Origin: Kitasatospora sp. NBC_00374 | GTDB taxonomy: Bacteria > Actinomycetota > Actinomycetes > Streptomycetales > Streptomycetaceae | Assembly (NCBI RefSeq): GCF_041434935.1 | Contig: NZ_CP107964.1 | Coordinates: 2,604,001-2,668,000, forward strand | Direction of reading: 5' to 3' | Length of the DNA stretch: 64,000 nucleotides | Shown here: in pieces, positions 60,466 through 64,000 of the stretch | How positions within the stretch are numbered: position 1 is the first letter of the stretch | Layout: every line of letters begins with the position of its first letter | Notes under the pieces: generated by a model | The model's input: only the letters and a program-made list of their open reading frames with translations | Told to the model about the DNA's origin: nothing | Database searches by the model: none | Position numbers and translations under genes: made by a program

Positions 60466-62175
60466 TCAGATCACCCCCGACTGTCGGGCGGCGTCCTCGA
60501 AGCCCCGGACGACGGTGGTGCTGCGGTACGGGGCGAGGCGTCGGTGGAAGTCGCGCAGGTACTCCACCGTACGGGCGGAGCGCATCTCACCGGCCGCGCG
60601 CAGCGCGTCGGTGGCCATCCCGCAGGACTCCTCCACCTCGCCCATGCCCAGCCGGGCGGAGGCGAGGACCAGGCGGCAGAGGATGCGGCTGCGGGCGTAG
60701 GCGGGGCCCCGCAGGCGCAGCGACTTCTCGGCGTGCTGGGCGGCCGGCCGCCACTGCTGGAGGTCGCGGTAGCAGTGCGCGAACTCGTCGGCCAGCTGGG
60801 CGTCGTCGAAGTACCTCGCCCAGGAGGGCACCTCGTCGCCCGGCCGGCTGGTGCCGAGGGCTCGTTCGCAGCGGACCAGGGCGGTGGTGCAGGACCGGAC
60901 GTCGCCGAGCAGGCCGTGGCCGCGGGCCTCGGCGGCGTGCATGAGCGCCTGGACGACGGGGGCGGCGGTGGTACCGACGCCCTGCTGGGCGACCCGGGCG
61001 AGCTGGATGGCCTCCCGGGCGTGGCCGAGGTGCACGGCCTGCTGACTCATCGTCGTGAGGATGAAGCCGCCGAGCACTCTGTCCCCCGCCGCCTGGGACA
61101 GCCGCAGGGACTGGACGAAGTACCGCTGCGCCAGGCCGTGCGCGGCGATGTCGAAGGACGTCCAGCCGGCCAGCCTGGTCAGGTCGGCGACCGCGCCGAA
61201 CAGCGCGCGGCCGACCGGCTCGCCGTACCGGCCGCGCAGCATCGGCTCGGCCTCGCTCTCCAGGTAGCGGACCAGCGCCTGCCGGGCGTGGCCGCCGCCG
61301 TAGGCGTGGTCCAGGGCGCGGAAGAGGTCGCCGACCGCGCGGATGGCGGCGATGTCGCCGCGACCGACCCGGACCGGCGGGCGCTGGTCGCGCGGGCTCT
61401 CGGCCTGGTCGGGCCCGGCGGCGGGCGGGCGGCGGGTCTGCTGCGGCACCCGCCCCTGCTGCGGGACCCTCGGCTGGCCGGGGCCCGGCCCGCCCCTCGG
61501 GACCGGCGGCTCCGCGCGGGCGGCGCGGTCCTCCTCCGGGGGCTGCGCGGAGCCGTCCCGGGCGACCCGTTCGTCGGTGCGGCCGATCAGCCAGTCCCGG
61601 CTCGGTACCACCAGGCCGGCCGGGGTGAAGGCGATCTTGCGCAGTTCGGCGTAGGGGCCGTTGTCCTTGCGCCACATGGAGGCGACGATGTCGACCGCCT
61701 CCTGCGGGGTCTCGGCGAACTCCAGGCCCGCGTAGACCGGCGCGCAGGCGTCCAGGCCGACGTCCTGCGCCGTCAGCCGGCGGCCGAGCCGACGGGTGAA
61801 GACCTCGGCGATCAGGGCGGGGGTCGCACCGCGGGGCTGCTGGCCGCGCAGCCAGCGGGTCACCGAGGTCTTGTCGTAGCGCAGGTCGAGCCCGTGCTCC
61901 AGGCCGAGCTGGTCGACGCGGCGGGCGAGACCGGCGTGCGAGAAGCCGGACTCCTCGATGAGGGCCGCGAGTTGTGGGTTCTGGGTCCTGGCGGCGGCCG
62001 GCGCCGGGTCGGCCGGACGGCCGACCGGGTGGTCGGCGGGGTGGTCGGCGGCGGCCGCGGCGGGCACGACGGAAGCGCGCGCAAGGGCCCCGGCCGGCAT
62101 CTCGTGCGGGTCGAGCGGGTCGAGCGGGTCGAGCGGTCCGTACGCCGGGCTGTCGGTTGCAGGCCGTTGGGGCAT
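60466..62175 (-). CDS. HTH transcriptional regulator with helical-repeat domain (NsdA-like)
   Basis: The 569-residue protein has an N-terminal Asp/Pro-rich head, then a helix-turn-helix region at about residues 55-115 (L-A-A-L-I-E-E-S-G-F-S-H-A-G-L-A-R-R-V, K-T-S-V-T-R-W-L-R-G). A linker rich in Pro/Gln/Arg follows, then a C-terminal all-helical TPR-like part of about 280 residues (Q-A-V-H-L-G-H-A-R-E-A-I-Q-L-A-R). The build resembles streptomycete regulators of the NsdA group that affect differentiation and antibiotics; this is a tentative call. ATG at 62175 is chosen; the upstream open frame (to 62439) looks non-coding. Confidence 0.7.
   Translation of the reverse strand: MPQRPATDSPAYGPLDPLDPLDPHEMPAGALARASVVPAAAAADHPADHPVGRPADPAPAAARTQNPQLAALIEESGFSHAGLARRVDQLGLEHGLDLRYDKTSVTRWLRGQQPRGATPALIAEVFTRRLGRRLTAQDVGLDACAPVYAGLEFAETPQEAVDIVASMWRKDNGPYAELRKIAFTPAGLVVPSRDWLIGRTDERVARDGSAQPPEEDRAARAEPPVPRGGPGPGQPRVPQQGRVPQQTRRPPAAGPDQAESPRDQRPPVRVGRGDIAAIRAVGDLFRALDHAYGGGHARQALVRYLESEAEPMLRGRYGEPVGRALFGAVADLTRLAGWTSFDIAAHGLAQRYFVQSLRLSQAAGDRVLGGFILTTMSQQAVHLGHAREAIQLARVAQQGVGTTAAPVVQALMHAAEARGHGLLGDVRSCTTALVRCERALGTSRPGDEVPSWARYFDDAQLADEFAHCYRDLQQWRPAAQHAEKSLRLRGPAYARSRILCRLVLASARLGMGEVEESCGMATDALRAAGEMRSARTVEYLRDFHRRLAPYRSTTVVRGFEDAARQSGVI
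62108..62134. repeat. Three 9-base tandem repeats
   Basis: GGGTCGAGC occurs three times in a row and encodes the L-D-P L-D-P L-D-P stretch near the start of the regulator. It is in frame, so copy changes would not disrupt the gene. Confidence 0.9.
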
Positions 62176-62475
62176 GTCTGTCAACACCTCTCGAGCGCCG
62201 CACCGGATCCCCCCGGTGCCCGGGGCGGCGCCCCCTGTCGGGAATCGGCGTGAATGTAGCGAGCATTCGGGCGCTATGGGCGGATCTGGGCGGGCAGTCC
62301 TCCGAACGGGTGACGCATTGGCGTCCGTTGTGGGGAAGCTCCGGCCCCGCGTGTTTGGCTTGGATGTCCGCTGTGCCGAATCCGGTCCCATGGCTCGGAC
62401 CGCCATGCCGGGGGTTCGGTCTATGGCGGTCGGCCACATAGGAGTGCGGGCCCGCTGTTCCTACCGTTCTCGGCC

Positions 62476-63240
62476 ATGGACACCACTTCCGTCCCGCCCC
62501 CGCTCAGCGGCCGGACCGCCCTGGTCACCGGCGCCGCCTCGGGCATCGGCCGGGCCTGCGCCGAGGCGCTCGCCGCGGCCGGCGCCAAGGTCCACGTCGT
62601 GGACCTCAACGCGCGCGCCGCCGAGGACGTGGCCGCACGGATCGGCGGGAACGCCCATGTCGCCGACCTCGCCGACCCGGCCGCGGTGGAGGCCCTGCCG
62701 GACGACGCCGACATCGTCGTCAACAACGCCGGCCTGCAGCACGTCGCGCCGCTGCACGAGTTCCCGGTGGAACGGTTCACCCTGATCCAGCGGGTGATGG
62801 TGGAGGCGCCGTTCCGGATCCTGCGCCGCACCCTGCCGCACATGTACCGGCAGGGCTGGGGACGGATCGTCAACATCTCCTCCGTGCACGGGCTGCGCGC
62901 CAGCGCCTACAAGTCCGCCTACGTCACCGCCAAGCACGGCCTGGAGGGCCTCAGCAAGACGGCGGCGCTGGAGGGCGCACCCCACGGCGTCACCAGCAAC
63001 TGCATCAACCCGGCGTACGTCCGCACCGCCCTGGTGGAGCGGCAGATCGCCGACCAGGCCGCCGCCCACGGCATCCCCGAGGACGAGGTGGTCGAGCGGA
63101 TCATGCTCGACCGCACCGCCGTGAAGCGCCTGATCGAGCCCGCCGAGGTGGCCGCCCTGGCCGTCTGGCTGTGCTCGCCGCCCGCCGCCTGCATCACCGG
63201 CGCCAGCCTGCCCGTCGACGGCGGCTGGACCGCGCGCTGA
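62476..63240 (+). CDS. 3-hydroxybutyrate dehydrogenase (SDR family)
   Basis: The 254-residue classical SDR has T-G-A-A-S-G-I-G for NAD, N-N-A-G-L-Q-H, the active-site Ser in N-I-S-S-V-H-G and Y-V-T-A-K-H-G with Tyr and Lys. The sequence C-I-N-P-A-Y-V-R-T-A-L-V-E-R-Q-I is typical of D-3-hydroxybutyrate dehydrogenases, which interconvert 3-hydroxybutyrate and acetoacetate. ATG at 62476 has no ribosome-binding site; TACCGT lies eight bases upstream, so the mRNA may be leaderless. The 300-base divergent gap to the regulator holds no gene. The transporter follows 77 bases later, suggesting a hydroxybutyrate uptake/use pair (inference). Confidence 0.88.
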   Translation: MDTTSVPPPLSGRTALVTGAASGIGRACAEALAAAGAKVHVVDLNARAAEDVAARIGGNAHVADLADPAAVEALPDDADIVVNNAGLQHVAPLHEFPVERFTLIQRVMVEAPFRILRRTLPHMYRQGWGRIVNISSVHGLRASAYKSAYVTAKHGLEGLSKTAALEGAPHGVTSNCINPAYVRTALVERQIADQAAAHGIPEDEVVERIMLDRTAVKRLIEPAEVAALAVWLCSPPAACITGASLPVDGGWTAR

Positions 63241-63317
63241 CCCCGGCCCGCCCGCCTGCCCACCCGCTCTGCCCGCCCCACCCAGCAATCACCACCCAAC
63301 CCCCCGAGGTGACCCTG

Positions 63318-64000
63318 ATGGCCAGCTCTCCCGACGTCGCGAGAAGCGGCTCCCGGCTCTGGAAGGTGGTCGGTGCCAGCCTGATCGGCACCACCATCGA
63401 GTGGTACGACTACTTCCTCTACGGCACCGCCGCGGCCCTGGTCTTCGGCAAGGTCTTCTTCCCCAACAGCGACCCGCTGACCGGCACCCTGCTCTCCTTC
63501 CTCACCTACGCGATCGGCTTCGCCGCTCGTCCGCTGGGCGCCCTGGTCTTCGGCCACTTCGGCGACCGGATCGGCCGCAAGCGGCTGCTGGTGCTCAGCC
63601 TGCTGCTGATGGGCGGGGCGACCACGCTGATCGGCTGCCTGCCGACGTACCGCCAGATCGGCGTGGCCGCACCGCTGCTGCTGACCGCGCTGCGGCTGGT
63701 GCAGGGCTTCGCGCTGGGCGGCGAGTGGGGCGGGGCGGTGCTGCTGGTCTCCGAGCACGGCGACCCGCGCCGGCGCGGCTTCTGGGCCTCCTGGCCGCAG
63801 GGCGGTGCCCCGGCCGGCAACCTGCTGGCGGCCGGCGTGCTCTCGCTGCTGACGACCGTGCAGAGCGACGCCGACTTCCTCGCCTGGGGCTGGCGGATCC
63901 CGTTCCTGCTCTCCGCGCTGCTGGTCATGGTCGGGATGTGGATCAGGCTGTCGGTGGACGAGTCCCCGCTGTTCAAGCAGGCGCTGGCCGCGGCCGAGGC
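63318..64000 (+). CDS. MFS metabolite:H+ symporter (MHS family), cut by window end
   Basis: The visible 227 codons cover the first half of a 12-helix transporter. Typical MHS signs are present: G-T-T-I-E-W-Y-D-Y-F-L-Y-G in helix 1, R-P-L-G-A-L-V-F-G-H-F-G-D-R-I-G-R-K in the first cytoplasmic loop, L-R-L-V-Q-G-F-A-L-G-G-E-W-G-G and W-A-S-W-P-Q-G-G-A-P-A-G-N. Members carry organic acids such as 2-oxoglutarate, shikimate or citrate, as well as proline/betaine. ATG at 63318 has GAGGT upstream. Placed after 3-hydroxybutyrate dehydrogenase, it may import that acid. Confidence 0.9.
   Translation, partial: MASSPDVARSGSRLWKVVGASLIGTTIEWYDYFLYGTAAALVFGKVFFPNSDPLTGTLLSFLTYAIGFAARPLGALVFGHFGDRIGRKRLLVLSLLLMGGATTLIGCLPTYRQIGVAAPLLLTALRLVQGFALGGEWGGAVLLVSEHGDPRRRGFWASWPQGGAPAGNLLAAGVLSLLTTVQSDADFLAWGWRIPFLLSALLVMVGMWIRLSVDESPLFKQALAAAE

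Noticed and set aside
1..64000. tRNA, rRNA, insertion sequence, prophage or CRISPR elements
   Set aside because: I saw no tRNA-like cloverleaf, transposase, integrase, terminal inverted repeats or spaced identical repeats. I could not run a covariance or homology search, so a small RNA gene could be missed.

Overview
The window is a high-GC chromosomal segment with strong G/C bias at third codon positions, GTG and TTG starts, and gene content that points to a streptomycete (Streptomyces or Kitasatospora; I cannot separate the two). It is a dense stretch of core genome. I see no insertion sequence, prophage, CRISPR array, rRNA, tRNA or origin.

Layout. 1-5.8 kb: partial LtrA membrane protein, DUF4352 lipoprotein, EEP-family hydrolase, ROK glucokinase (glkA), small DUF5304-type protein, ArsA-like protein with a degenerate P-loop, SRPBCC protein. 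6-11.7 kb: long-chain acyl-CoA ligase, PimB-like mannosyltransferase, GT87 membrane glycosyltransferase, PfkB-type sugar kinase behind an operator-like repeat. 11.7-19.1 kb: Tat-type gluzincin protein, three paralogous NlpC/P60 cell-wall hydrolases (one behind a ydaO/c-di-AMP-type riboswitch), NYN-domain protein, zinc-ribbon protein. 19.3-23.7 kb: rhomboid protease, stand-alone AsnC-type ligand domain, class V aminotransferase behind a SAM-IV riboswitch, trpD, receiver-like protein. 24.1-33.5 kb: respiratory supercomplex genes ctaE-qcrCAB and, on the other strand, ctaCDF, enclosing a GntR regulator and an L,D-transpeptidase. 33.8-43.4 kb: cysteine desulfurase-TusA fusion, adenosine-kinase-like PfkB protein, lipoprotein, ErpA-type Fe-S protein, GNAT protein, PLP decarboxylase with an Lrp regulator, MDR oxidoreductase, nadA. 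43.5-46.6 kb: pspAA-pspA, DUF3043 protein, methyltransferase, small conserved protein. 46.7-57.4 kb: cobUTS, pepA, lpd, E2 acyltransferase, DUF4240 protein, DUF2510 membrane protein, SDR39U1-type epimerase. 57.8-64 kb: FAD oxidoreductase, CPA2 antiporter, HTH/helical-repeat regulator, 3-hydroxybutyrate dehydrogenase and a partial MHS-family transporter.

How it fits together. From about 4 to 57 kb the gene order follows, with insertions, the Mycobacterium tuberculosis Rv2181-Rv2216 region as I remember it. That region holds phosphatidylinositol-mannoside/lipoglycan genes, NlpC/P60, trpD, ctaE-qcrCAB, ctaC-ctaF, adoK, ErpA-like, a DUF3043 neighbour, cobT-cobS, leucyl aminopeptidase, E2 and epimerase. 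The segment is therefore an old actinobacterial block linking envelope building, the bc1-aa3 respiratory chain, Fe-S/sulfur and NAD supply, cobamide assembly and lipoyl-dependent dehydrogenases. The most distinctive signals are regulatory: a SAM-IV riboswitch with a promoter placed to start transcription at it, a probable ydaO riboswitch, and several perfect inverted repeats in gene leaders. I found no clear, wholly new multi-gene system.
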